A stretch of DNA of 39,901 nt from Mycobacterium sp. AT1 (lineage in GTDB: Bacteria > Actinomycetota > Actinomycetes > Mycobacteriales > Mycobacteriaceae). Shown here in pieces: positions 15,540 through 23,959 of the stretch. The position numbers and the translations under genes were made by a program. Positions within the stretch are counted from its first letter, which is position 1. The number at the start of each line of letters is the position of its first letter. Location: the NCBI RefSeq assembly GCF_002043095.1, contig NZ_MVOC01000020.1, forward strand, positions 1 through 39,901. Reading direction: 5' to 3'. The notes under the pieces were generated by a model. That model ran no database searches, had not been told where the DNA came from, and saw only the letters and a program-made list of their open reading frames with translations.

Positions 15540-17199
15540 TGGCGTGCTCCTTGGTGTTGACGGTCCGGTCCGTGCCGGCCAGCAGACGCTCGGCGGTGTC
15601 GCGCAGGACGTCGCGACGGACCTTGTCGCCGTTGGCGCTCGGGATGGTGGGGTAGCTTTCGACGACCTCGACGTGGACCGGCACCTTGAAGCTGGCCAGC
15701 CTGGCGCGGCAGTGCTCGACTACGTCCGCGACCTCCAGGGCCGCGTCGGGCCGCGGGCGGACGAACGCGACGCCCAGGTCGTTGCCCGAGCGTGGGTCGC
15801 GTACCCCGACCACCTGGGCCTGCGCCACCGCGTCGAGCTGTTCGATTGTGGATTCGACGTCGGCCGGCGATACCGTGTAGCCGCCCATGCGCAGCGTGTC
15901 GTTGGCGCGGGCGAGGTAGTGAAAGGTACGTGCGTCCAACATCTTTGCGCTGTCCCCGGTGCGGAACCAACCATCCGACGTGCGGCACGAAGCGGTTGAC
16001 GCCGTGTTGTGGAGGTATTCGACGAACAGGACGTCCCCGCCAATCTCCAGGTCGCCGACCTCGCCGTGCGGGAGGATCTCTCCGGTCTGGGGATCACGGA
16101 CGCGGGCCGCCATGCCGGGTGCGGTGAGCGGCCCGCCGGGGATGGTGCGGGCCTCGAGGTCGGCCCCCGGCGGTGTGGTCGCGGCGAACGCGAATATCTC
16201 GCTGGAGCCGTAGACGTTGGCGGCTTCGATGCCGACGGCGTCCGCTGCGGCGACGATGTCACGGATGTCCAGTCCCGCGGTGACCATCCGCCGCAGCCCG
16301 CCGGCAGTGTCGACGGTCAGGACGTCCAGTAGCTCGCGCAGCGATCCCTCCGCCGCGACGAGTAGGTCACAGTCGTGGTCGGCGAGTGCGTCGAGCACCC
16401 GGGGGAGTCTGAAGATGGGCAGCAGGACGGCGGGCTTGCCGACCAGCAGTCCGGAGAGGAAGGGCACGAAGCCGAAGGTGCCCGAGAGTGAAAGTACCTG
16501 CAGGCCAGCGGGTCCCGGTCCGAAGTCGAGTCGCTCGGCGACGGCGGCGGCTTGGCCCGTGACGGTGTGGTGGGTGTGCACGGCGAGTTTTGGCGCCGAG
16601 GTGGTGCCCGAGGTGCCGAAGACGATCACCGGATCGTCGGGCTCGGCTCCGGCGGGAGGAAGCGGCAGCTGGTGCGCGGTGAGCTCGTCGACGGGGACGG
16701 TGTTCCAGGCACCCGGAAGGCGCTCCGGGTCACCGGCCACGTTGACGACGTGGCGCACGCCCACCGCGTCGTCCCCGGCCAGGACGGCGATTTCGCCGAG
16801 TCGGTCGGCGAAGTCGACACCCTCGAACTCGCTGGCCGTCAGCAGGACTCGCGCTCCGGACAGCCGTAGGAGATGCGACAGCTCCTCGGTGCGGTAGCGG
16901 GTGTTCAGCGGCACCAGGAGTGCGCCGATGCGGGCGACGGCCAGGAACGTCTCCACCCATTCCGTGCAGGTGGGCACGAGCGTTGCGACGGTGTCGCCGC
17001 GGCCGACGCCGAGCTCGACGAGTTTCGCCGAGGTGCGCTCGGTGCGGTCGCGCAGTTCGGCGAAGGTCACGGCGTCCGTGCCGGTTCCGGGGGTGTCGGT
17101 GAGGTCCGTCAGTGCGACCGTGTCGGGCCAGGTGTCGGCGACCCGTTCGAGGGCGGCCCAGATGGTCGTGGGTTCTCGGCGGATGTCGGTCGAGGGCAT
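15532..17199 (-). CDS. AMP-forming acyl-CoA synthetase
   Basis: This 555-residue ANL-superfamily ligase activates a carboxylic acid to its CoA thioester through an acyl-adenylate. The ATP loop is TSGTTSAPK (196-204), a variant of TSGTTGxPK. Later blocks include VYGSSE, DGWFRTGD, the hinge LARANDTLRMGGYTVSPADVE and the catalytic lysine K526 in SANGDKVRRDVL. It lies eight bases after tetR and overlaps the lyase gene, so the three form one operon on the minus strand. The neighbourhood suggests a small hydroxylated or branched dicarboxylic acid; the sequence alone does not fix the substrate. Confidence 0.9.
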   Translation of the reverse strand: MPSTDIRREPTTIWAALERVADTWPDTVALTDLTDTPGTGTDAVTFAELRDRTERTSAKLVELGVGRGDTVATLVPTCTEWVETFLAVARIGALLVPLNTRYRTEELSHLLRLSGARVLLTASEFEGVDFADRLGEIAVLAGDDAVGVRHVVNVAGDPERLPGAWNTVPVDELTAHQLPLPPAGAEPDDPVIVFGTSGTTSAPKLAVHTHHTVTGQAAAVAERLDFGPGPAGLQVLSLSGTFGFVPFLSGLLVGKPAVLLPIFRLPRVLDALADHDCDLLVAAEGSLRELLDVLTVDTAGGLRRMVTAGLDIRDIVAAADAVGIEAANVYGSSEIFAFAATTPPGADLEARTIPGGPLTAPGMAARVRDPQTGEILPHGEVGDLEIGGDVLFVEYLHNTASTASCRTSDGWFRTGDSAKMLDARTFHYLARANDTLRMGGYTVSPADVESTIEQLDAVAQAQVVGVRDPRSGNDLGVAFVRPRPDAALEVADVVEHCRARLASFKVPVHVEVVESYPTIPSANGDKVRRDVLRDTAERLLAGTDRTVNTKEHASA

Positions 17200-17207
17200 G
17201 GCAGCTC

Positions 17208-17825
17208 CTAGGGGATGTCGGGCAGGGCGCCGTCGCCGGTGACGAGGGCGAGGGCGAGGTGTGCGTAGCGTTCAGCGATGGCGTCGCCGGGCAGGGATCC
17301 GTCGGAGTGGTACCACTGCGCGACGCCTGCGCACATGGTGAGGATGGCGCGCGTCGCCTCGTCTCCGTGGGGAGTGGCGAACGACCCGTCCTCGATCCCG
17401 GCGTCGATGATCGCCCGCAGCATCGCGTCGATGCGGTCGCGCGCGACGACGAGGCGTTCCCTGTGGCCGGCATCGAGATAGCGGACCTCGGTGTGCGCAA
17501 TGAGCGCTTCTGAGGGGTGCTCGACGACGTATTCGACGTAGGCGCGCACACCCGCGTACAGCTTGGCAGGCGACGAGTCCTCGGCTCCCGAGATGGCCCA
17601 CTCGGTGTGGGAGAGGTGGTCGTAGTTCGCCTTGCGCAGGATCTGGACGAGGAGGTCTTCCTTCGACGGCGCGTAGTTGTACAGATTCGACAGCGACATC
17701 CCGGCGCGCTCGGCAATCCTGCGCATCGACGCGCCGCGGAAGCCGAACTCCGCGAAGGCCTGCAGCGCCGCGTCGAAGAGCGAATCGCGCAATCTCGACC
17801 GGGATTCGGGAGAACGATCGTTCAT
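17208..17825 (-). CDS. TetR-family repressor of the catabolic island
   Basis: The 205-residue protein has a TetR DNA-binding domain at residues 8-55 (AALQAFAEFGFRGASMRRIA, then ERAGMSLSNLYNYAPSKEDLL) and a helical effector domain. The ATG at 17825 is used; a longer open frame upstream would run through the promoter region. Codons 2-5 (AAC GAT CGT TCT) are part of one perfect palindrome, GAACGATCGTTC, which occurs again before the divergent operon. The protein thus probably represses both itself with the ligase-lyase genes and the 18027-25414 operon, released by a pathway acyl-CoA or acid. Confidence 0.9.
   Translation of the reverse strand: MNDRSPESRSRLRDSLFDAALQAFAEFGFRGASMRRIAERAGMSLSNLYNYAPSKEDLLVQILRKANYDHLSHTEWAISGAEDSSPAKLYAGVRAYVEYVVEHPSEALIAHTEVRYLDAGHRERLVVARDRIDAMLRAIIDAGIEDGSFATPHGDEATRAILTMCAGVAQWYHSDGSLPGDAIAERYAHLALALVTGDGALPDIP
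17812..17823. promoter_or_regulatory. TetR operator 1 (GAACGATCGTTC), within the first codons of tetR
   Basis: This perfect 12-base palindrome covers the start of the tetR coding sequence (last base of ATG to codon 5 on the minus strand). An identical site lies at 17965-17976, 153 bases away centre to centre. A repressor bound here would block transcription just after initiation. Confidence 0.75.
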
Positions 17826-17832
17826 GTGACGA

Positions 17833-17860
17833 CCATTACACATTAGGGGTAATCGGTCAA
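17833..17860 (-). promoter_or_regulatory. probable leaderless promoter of tetR-ligase-lyase
   Basis: On the minus strand TTGACC (rc of 17855-17860) and TAATGG (rc of 17833-17838) are separated by 16 bases. The predicted start of transcription is at or one base from the ATG at 17825, which would give a leaderless message. Confidence 0.5.
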
Positions 17861-17926
17861 GTAATCGCATCTGTTTGGGGTGCCTCCGCCGCATGGAGCT
17901 GCCATCGGGCCGATTGTTGGTCGCTC

Positions 17927-17956
17927 TTGACGAGACGGCAGTGATGTGTCTACCGT
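17927..17956 (+). promoter_or_regulatory. probable promoter of the MaoC-to-flavoenzyme operon
   Basis: TTGACG (17927-17932) and TACCGT (17951-17956) are 18 bases apart. The predicted start of transcription falls on the TetR operator at 17965-17976. Confidence 0.5.
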
Positions 17957-17964
17957 CACTTTCT

Positions 17965-17976
17965 GAACGATCGTTC
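17965..17976. promoter_or_regulatory. TetR operator 2 (GAACGATCGTTC)
   Basis: This is a perfect 12-base palindrome identical to the site in the tetR start region. It lies just after the probable promoter and about 50 bases before the MaoC-like start codon, so it is well placed for repression of the plus-strand operon. Confidence 0.8.
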
Positions 17977-18026
17977 GTGTACCGAGGCCAGCTCGGGCAG
18001 ATCATCCTCTGACCAAAGGACCACCG

Positions 18027-18911
18027 ATGACGGGCAGCAGTCTGTTCCTCGAGGACTTCGCGCCGGGGCAGCGTTTCGTGTCCGACGAGATCCGTTTCGA
18101 CGACCACGATCTCCGCGCCTTCGGCGAGGTGTCCGGTGACCGGCATCCGCTGCATACGCCGGGGCTCGGCGACGCCGTCGGGCCGGTGGCCCACGGGCCG
18201 CTCGCCATCGCGCGCTACTACGGCACGGTGTTCGATGCCGGCGTGCTCCGCGACAGCCTCGTCGGCGCGCTCGACGTGCACTGGCAGTTCACCGCCCCAC
18301 TACGGGTCGGTGTGCCGGTGCACTACGAAACCCTCGTCACGGGGTGGCGACGCAGCCGCTCGAATACGGCCCAGGGCATCGTCTTTCGCACCATCTGGCT
18401 CAAGGACGCCGACGGCGTGGTGGTGCAGCGGGGCGCCAGCTCCGTCGTGGTCCGCGCTCTGCGGGCGGACGCCACCGACGATCCCAGCTGGGCCCTACCG
18501 GTCTCGCCCGAGTGGACCGCGGCCGTCGTCGCCCGACTCGAGGACACCGCGGACTTTCACGACGCGACCCAGCTGTTCGACGGCACCATCGGCCTCTCCA
18601 GTGGCGCCACCGAGAGTCAGCTCCGCGTCTACAAGGGCCAGGTCCTGGAGGTCGCGCGGCGCACGCCGCGGGGACCGACCTTCGTCGTGCACGCTGAACC
18701 CGCGCACTGGTGCGGGCTGTTGGCGGCGCCCCGCAACGAGTTCGTGATTCGCACCAACCGCGGCGAGTTCGCCACCACCGGTGATGCCTACGCCTACCTG
18801 CAGCTGACCAAGGCACTCCACCTCCTGGTGGACGCCGGCCGGGAGCTGTGGCCCACCGCACCCGGCGATGCCCGCCAGGCATCCCCGACCGAAAGGGAGG
18901 TGCACGCGTGA
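18027..18911 (+). CDS. MaoC-type hot-dog hydratase with extra C-terminal domain
   Basis: The 294-residue protein starts with a MaoC hot-dog domain (about 5-150). It carries the hydratase motif GDRHPLHT with D38 and H43 in the positions of the catalytic Asp/His, and PVAHGPLAIARYYG after it. A second part (about 190-290), running from LFDGTIGLSSGATESQ through PAHWCGLLAAPRNEF to TTGDAYAYLQLTKALHLLVDA, has the pattern of an SCP2-like lipid/CoA-binding fold; that reading is an inference. It probably hydrates an enoyl-CoA made by the cluster's ligase and dehydrogenase. First gene of the operon; its stop overlaps the hydrolase start (GTGA). Confidence 0.82.
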   Translation: MTGSSLFLEDFAPGQRFVSDEIRFDDHDLRAFGEVSGDRHPLHTPGLGDAVGPVAHGPLAIARYYGTVFDAGVLRDSLVGALDVHWQFTAPLRVGVPVHYETLVTGWRRSRSNTAQGIVFRTIWLKDADGVVVQRGASSVVVRALRADATDDPSWALPVSPEWTAAVVARLEDTADFHDATQLFDGTIGLSSGATESQLRVYKGQVLEVARRTPRGPTFVVHAEPAHWCGLLAAPRNEFVIRTNRGEFATTGDAYAYLQLTKALHLLVDAGRELWPTAPGDARQASPTEREVHA

Positions 18912-19759
18912 GCCGCGCTGCGCATCGTTCAAGTGCCCACTACCTCGACATCGACGGCCGCCCGGGGTTCGTCGCCAGCTTCGGCGACGAGCACGACCGG
19001 GTGCTGGTGCTCATTCACACGGCGGGCCAGAGCGGATTGCAGTGGCGTGACTGCATTCCCGGCCTCGTCGAGCGGGGATTTCGCGTGGTGATCCCCGATC
19101 TGCCGGGACACGGGCACTCCGAAGAACCCATCGATGGACCATGCGACGACCTCGGTCGTTACGCGGAGTGGGTGATCGCGGTGATCGAAGCGCTCGAACT
19201 CGTCCGCCCCTACGTCGTGGGATGTTCGATCGGCGGCAAGATCGCCCTGTCCATCGCCACGACCTACTCGACGAAGCTGGCGGGCGCGGTGTGCATGGCT
19301 GCCGACGCGGTCAACGACGGTCAGAACGAGCGCTCGCTGCGCCGCAATCTGGAGGACAGTGTCTCGCCGTCCCGTACCGACCGCACCTACTACGGCACCA
19401 TCGCCGCCGTCGGCTCCGCGGTGCCGGAGGCGCAGGCGTTGCGGATCGCGGCGCGGCACCGCCGTGAGGACCCCCAGGTCGCTCTCAACGATCTGATCGG
19501 CTGGGCCCGCCACGACATCGTGGACCGGCTCGGCGACATCACCTGTCCGGTCCGGTTGGTCGTCGGTGACGACGACTTCTGGCTGGACCCGGCTTCGGTG
19601 CAGCGGACCGCCGCAGGCATCGACGGCGCCGAATGCACCGTGCTGCACGGAATCGGCCACTACCCCATGGAGGAGGTCGTCGACTTCGACGGTCTGCTCG
19701 CCGGCTGGATCGACCAGCTGGATCTCGACACCATCGGCCTGAAGGAGGTCACCTCGTGA
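18908..19759 (+). CDS. alpha/beta-hydrolase
   Basis: This 283-residue alpha/beta-fold hydrolase resembles the 3-oxoadipate enol-lactone hydrolase and esterase group. The nucleophile elbow is GCSIGG (S107), the acid lies in VVGDDDFWLD and the histidine in GIGHYPMEE. The usual oxyanion HG motif reads IHTAGQSG. The GTG at 18908 overlaps the stop of the MaoC gene and has GGGAGG upstream. It could open a lactone or cleave an ester or thioester of the imported compound. The next gene starts inside its stop codon. Confidence 0.85.
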   Translation: MSRAAHRSSAHYLDIDGRPGFVASFGDEHDRVLVLIHTAGQSGLQWRDCIPGLVERGFRVVIPDLPGHGHSEEPIDGPCDDLGRYAEWVIAVIEALELVRPYVVGCSIGGKIALSIATTYSTKLAGAVCMAADAVNDGQNERSLRRNLEDSVSPSRTDRTYYGTIAAVGSAVPEAQALRIAARHRREDPQVALNDLIGWARHDIVDRLGDITCPVRLVVGDDDFWLDPASVQRTAAGIDGAECTVLHGIGHYPMEEVVDFDGLLAGWIDQLDLDTIGLKEVTS

Positions 19760-21225
19760 ACGACAACCGCCCGGGTTACACCCCGCAGGCCGCGTCCTCC
19801 ACCCCCGACCGCAACGACGCTCCCGACCGCGACGACCTGTCGCCCGAGGAGCTCGACCGGTCCCGACGGGCCACCTTCGGCGCCTCGGTCGGCTTCGCGA
19901 TCGACTGCTACGACATCTATCTCCCCGTGATCGCGCTGGCGCCCGCCATCGTCTACTTCATTCCTCGCCACCTCGACGTCGGTACGTTGGCGTTGATCAA
20001 CGGCCTCGTGTTCGCCGCCACCCTCCTCGGGCGGCCACTGGGGTCGATCCTGTTCGGCACGATCGCCGATCGGCTGGGCCGCAAACCGGCAACCGTGTGG
20101 GCCATGGTCGGCTCGGGCGTCGGCACGGCCCTGATCGTCCTGCTGCCAGGGCACGACACCATCGGCATCGCCGCGGTGGTGCTCCTGATCGGCTTGCGAT
20201 TCCTCACCGGCATCTTCCTGGGCGGCCAGTACACCGGCGCCGTACCCCTGGCCATGGAGACCGCGCCCCGCCAGCGCCGCGGGTTGTACGGCGGGCTCAT
20301 CAGCATGGGCTTCCCGATCGCATTCTGCGCCACCTCGGCCATCACCACGGCACTGCTCGCCGCCACCGCGGCTCCCGACGGCAGCATCGCGGCCTACATC
20401 GAGTGGGGCTGGCGGGTGCCCTTCGTCCTCGGTGCCGTCGCCACCTTCGTATTCGCCTGGTACTTCCACCGCAGCGTCGACGAGTCACCGGCCTTCGCCA
20501 AGGTGGCCGCCGCCACCAACGGACCGGCCACGGAGAACGTCACCGCCGCAGACGGCGGCCCGCTGCGCCAACTCTTCCGCGGTCGCAACGCCCGCAGCCT
20601 TCGGCAGGTCTTCGTGCTGATGAGCGGGGTGTGGGTGTTGTCGAATGCCACCAGTGCGTCGTTCCCCGGCACGCTGCGCAGCCTGGACGGGATGACACCG
20701 GGTCGGGCCACGACCATCATCGTCTTCTACCAGCTCGCGCTCATCGTCCTGTATCCCTTGGCCGGGATGCTCAGCCAGCGGATTGGGCGCCGTCGGTTCC
20801 TGGCCATCAACGGCTTGGTGGGTGCGACCGTGGCGCCGCTGGCCTACATTGCGATCGTGTCCAATCCCGGCCAGGGGAACCTCGGCTTCGTCATCCTGGC
20901 GATCGTGCTCGTCACCACCTCGATCTGCGCCTTCGGCTGCACGGGTTCCTATCTCTCCGAACGGTTCCCGGCGGAAATCCGGTCCACCGGTTACGGCGTG
21001 GCCTACAGCGCCGCGGTGATCATCCCCGCCTTCTACGCGGTCTACGAGAACTGGCTCACCGGGCTGATCGGCCGCCCGTACGAGACCGTCGTGCTCTACG
21101 TCGTGGGCGGGGTCCTACTGCTCGTCGGCGCGCTCTGGGGCCCGGAAACCAAGAACGTCGACCTCCGAGCCGTCGACACCGACCGGCTCGGTGCGCCCGC
21201 CAAGACCGAGGTGTCGGGCGCATGA
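19756..21225 (+). CDS. MFS transporter
   Basis: The 489-residue protein has about 12 membrane segments after a hydrophilic N-terminus of some 40 residues. MFS motif A appears as GTIADRLGRKPA between helices 2 and 3 and again as GMLSQRIGRRRF in the second half. GFAIDCYDIYLPVI in helix 1 resembles the metabolite:H+ symporter and aromatic-acid symporter groups. The GTG at 19756 overlaps the upstream stop and follows a near-perfect ribosome site (GAAGGAGGT). It is probably the uptake system for the cluster's substrate. Confidence 0.88.
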   Translation: MNDNRPGYTPQAASSTPDRNDAPDRDDLSPEELDRSRRATFGASVGFAIDCYDIYLPVIALAPAIVYFIPRHLDVGTLALINGLVFAATLLGRPLGSILFGTIADRLGRKPATVWAMVGSGVGTALIVLLPGHDTIGIAAVVLLIGLRFLTGIFLGGQYTGAVPLAMETAPRQRRGLYGGLISMGFPIAFCATSAITTALLAATAAPDGSIAAYIEWGWRVPFVLGAVATFVFAWYFHRSVDESPAFAKVAAATNGPATENVTAADGGPLRQLFRGRNARSLRQVFVLMSGVWVLSNATSASFPGTLRSLDGMTPGRATTIIVFYQLALIVLYPLAGMLSQRIGRRRFLAINGLVGATVAPLAYIAIVSNPGQGNLGFVILAIVLVTTSICAFGCTGSYLSERFPAEIRSTGYGVAYSAAVIIPAFYAVYENWLTGLIGRPYETVVLYVVGGVLLLVGALWGPETKNVDLRAVDTDRLGAPAKTEVSGA

Positions 21226-22718
21226 CCGGAACCGCGATCGAATACCAGATGCCATGCACCGATCGGCAATTCATCGGCGGCGAGTTCGTCCGGTCCACCG
21301 GCGGGCTGATGAACTCCGTCGACCCGGCCACCGAGGAGGTCTGGGCTCAGGTGCCCGACGGCACCGCTGCTGACGTCGATGCTGCCGTGGCCTCGGCGAG
21401 GGCCGCGCTGCACGGACCGTGGGCGCGATGGACGGCGACGGCGCGGGGTGACGCGATCCGCCGGCTCGGCGACCTGCTGGAAGCCGACGCCGACCGTCTC
21501 GGCTGGCTGGAGACGCGAGACAACGGCAAGATCCTCGCCGAGACCACGAATGAGGTTCGCCGCTCGGCAAATTGGCTTCGCTACTACGCGGGCGCCGCCG
21601 ACAAGATCGAGGGTTCGGTCATCCCGTTCAAGCCGACCGCGCACGCGTTCACGCGCCTCGAGCCGGTCGGTGTGATCGGCGCGATCACACCGTGGAACAG
21701 TCCGCTCAGCCTCTACGGCTGGAAACTAGGCCCGGCCTTGGCCACCGGCAACACCGTGGTACTGAAACCCGCCGAGACCACCAGTGTTTCGGCGTTCGCC
21801 CTGGCCGCGTTGGCCCGTGAGGCGGGTCTACCGGACGGTGTCCTCAACGTGGTCGCCGGTCGGGGTTCGGTGGTGGGCGCGCATCTGGCCGGACACGACG
21901 GCGTCGACAAGGTGACCTTCACCGGGTCCTACGGCACCGCCCAGCAGATCATGCGGGCGGCCAGCAACGGGCTCAAGCGCGTGTCGTTCGAGTGCGGAGG
22001 GAAGAGTCCGCACCTGGTCTTCGCCGATGCGGATCTCGACCGGGCGGCCGTCGTCGCCACCCATAGCGCATTCCGGTCGACGGGCCAATCCTGTTCCCTC
22101 GGTTCGCGTCTTCTGGTGCAGCGCTCGGTCTTCGATCAATTCGTCGCGGAGGTCTCCCGGCGGGCCGACCGGATCCGGGTGGGCATGCCGCTGGACCCGA
22201 CCAGCCACATCGGTCCGCACAGTTCGGCTGAGCAATTGGCGAAGACGCTGTCCTACATCGAGACGGGACGGCGGGAGGGTGGGGAGGTCCGCGCCGGCGG
22301 CGGGCGGCCCGAGGATCTCGACCGCGGTTACTTCGTCCGCCCCACCGTGTTCACCGGGCTCGACAACGCCACCTCGCGCCTGGTGCGAGAAGAGGTGTTC
22401 GGCCCGGTGCTGACCGCCATCCCGTTCGACGACGAGGACGAGGCCGTCGCGATCGCCAACGACACCACCTACGGGTTGGTCGCGGGTCTGTGGACCAACG
22501 ACGTCTCCCGGGCGCACCGGGTGTCGGCCCAACTGCAGGCAGGCCTGGTCAGCGTCAACACCTTTCGGCCTACCCACTGGACGGTGCCGTACGGCGGCTA
22601 CAAGCAGAGCGGGCTCGGCCGCGAGAACGGCCTGGCCGCGCTGCGCGAGTACGTGGAGGTCAAGAGCGTCGTCATCGACTACGACGACGCACCTCCTGCC
22701 GATCCGTTCGAATTCTGA
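21222..22718 (+). CDS. NAD(P)-dependent aldehyde dehydrogenase
   Basis: The 498-residue protein is a full-length ALDH. N159 (TPWN), E257 in SFECGGKSP and the catalytic C291 in STGQSCSLGS are all present, as is EEVFGPVL towards the end. The reaction is oxidation of an aldehyde to its acid. The ATG at 21222 overlaps the MFS stop; an open frame extends far upstream in the same phase but lies inside the MFS gene and is not used. With the alcohol dehydrogenase that follows, it would turn an alcohol into the acid that the CoA ligase activates. Confidence 0.93.
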   Translation: MTGTAIEYQMPCTDRQFIGGEFVRSTGGLMNSVDPATEEVWAQVPDGTAADVDAAVASARAALHGPWARWTATARGDAIRRLGDLLEADADRLGWLETRDNGKILAETTNEVRRSANWLRYYAGAADKIEGSVIPFKPTAHAFTRLEPVGVIGAITPWNSPLSLYGWKLGPALATGNTVVLKPAETTSVSAFALAALAREAGLPDGVLNVVAGRGSVVGAHLAGHDGVDKVTFTGSYGTAQQIMRAASNGLKRVSFECGGKSPHLVFADADLDRAAVVATHSAFRSTGQSCSLGSRLLVQRSVFDQFVAEVSRRADRIRVGMPLDPTSHIGPHSSAEQLAKTLSYIETGRREGGEVRAGGGRPEDLDRGYFVRPTVFTGLDNATSRLVREEVFGPVLTAIPFDDEDEAVAIANDTTYGLVAGLWTNDVSRAHRVSAQLQAGLVSVNTFRPTHWTVPYGGYKQSGLGRENGLAALREYVEVKSVVIDYDDAPPADPFEF

Positions 22719-22726
22719 GGAGCACC

Positions 22727-23917
22727 ATGACCACCAATGTCGACGTCTCAACGTCACCGGCAACCTCCCCGAACGGCACCCGGACCGTCGCCGCCGTCTT
22801 CCACGGCGCCGAGCAGGGGCTGCGAATCGAGGAGGTGAACGTCGGGGACCCGGTGGCCGGTGAGGTCCGGCTGCGGCTGGCCGCATGCGGGGCCTGCCTG
22901 AGCGACGTGCACAAGCTCAAGGGCCACGGGCTGGTGGCGCCACCGAACGTCTTCGGGCACGAGATCTCGGGCACCATCACCGCGGTCGGGCCTGGCATCG
23001 ATCACCTGGTCATCGGGGATCGTGTGGTCTGTAGCTTCCTGGTGCCGTGCGGTGCCTGCGAGAGATGCCGGGCCGGAGCCGAGGACGAGTGCGGCCCGTT
23101 CCGAACGCACATGCAGCGTAAAGGTGTTCGCTTCGACGGCACGCACCGGATGAAGACGGCCACCGGGGAACCGTTGCGGAGTTCGGGGGTCGGCGGGTTG
23201 ACGGGCGAGCTCACGATGCCCGCCACGGCGGTGTACGCCCTGCCGGCTAATTGGCCTGCCGACGTCTCGCTGGCTGACGCCGCCGTCCTGGGTTGCGCCG
23301 GTCTCACTGCGTACGGCGCCGTGCACGTCGCCGCGGCGATCGGTCCCGGGCACCGCGTGCTCGTCCTCGGTGGTGGTGGCGTCGGGCTGTGCGTCACCGC
23401 GCTGGCCGTCGACGCCGGCGCCAGCCGTGTCGTGGCAACGGATCTCAAGCCCGACGCACTCGACGCACTCACCCGGTTCGGCGCACACCAGACGGTCAGG
23501 GCAGACGATCCCGATCTGCCCGCGGCGGTGCGGCAGGCGCTAGGCTCGGCCGACGGCGCGGACGTCGTCGTCGACACCATCGGGATTCCTGCGACGGTGC
23601 GTCAAGCCCTGGAGTTGGCGGCCGTCGGGGGCCGGGTCGTGGTGTCCGGGCTGGGCGGCACCAGCGGCCCCGTCGAAATCGACGACCTGACGGTCTTCGT
23701 CCGCCGCAAGCTGAGCCTCGTCGGCTCCTACGCAGCCGTTCCCTCGCGAGACATGCCCCGCCTCCTGGAGGCGGTCGCCCGTGGCGCACTCGACCCCGGC
23801 GAGCTGATCTCCGAACGCTTCGCCTTCGAGGACGTTGCGGCTGCGTACGAGGCCCTGTCGGCGGGCAGGATCACCGGCCGCGCACTGGTATTCGGCCCCG
23901 GCCCATCTCACCACTGA
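22727..23917 (+). CDS. zinc-dependent alcohol dehydrogenase (MDR family)
   Basis: This 396-residue medium-chain dehydrogenase has the catalytic zinc site (CGACLSDVHK and GHEISG), the four-cysteine structural zinc lobe (CGACERCRAGAEDEC) and the Rossmann motif VLGGGGVGL followed by ATDLK, whose aspartate favours NAD. An insert after the cysteine lobe (RTHMQRKGVRFDGTHRMKTA) is unlike yeast ADH and may shape substrate choice. The ATG at 22727 has GAGGAG just upstream. It probably oxidises an alcohol group of the cluster's substrate ahead of the ALDH step. Confidence 0.9.
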   Translation: MTTNVDVSTSPATSPNGTRTVAAVFHGAEQGLRIEEVNVGDPVAGEVRLRLAACGACLSDVHKLKGHGLVAPPNVFGHEISGTITAVGPGIDHLVIGDRVVCSFLVPCGACERCRAGAEDECGPFRTHMQRKGVRFDGTHRMKTATGEPLRSSGVGGLTGELTMPATAVYALPANWPADVSLADAAVLGCAGLTAYGAVHVAAAIGPGHRVLVLGGGGVGLCVTALAVDAGASRVVATDLKPDALDALTRFGAHQTVRADDPDLPAAVRQALGSADGADVVVDTIGIPATVRQALELAAVGGRVVVSGLGGTSGPVEIDDLTVFVRRKLSLVGSYAAVPSRDMPRLLEAVARGALDPGELISERFAFEDVAAAYEALSAGRITGRALVFGPGPSHH

Positions 23918-23959
23918 ATCACCCACCCACCGCATCTCGAACGAAAGAGAGAACCAGCC

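Noticed and set aside
20097..21221. In-frame N-terminal extension that would make the ALDH 873 residues long
   Set aside because: The extension lies in the wrong frame of the MFS gene and is arginine/histidine-rich noise; the ALDH family begins at the ATG at 21222.
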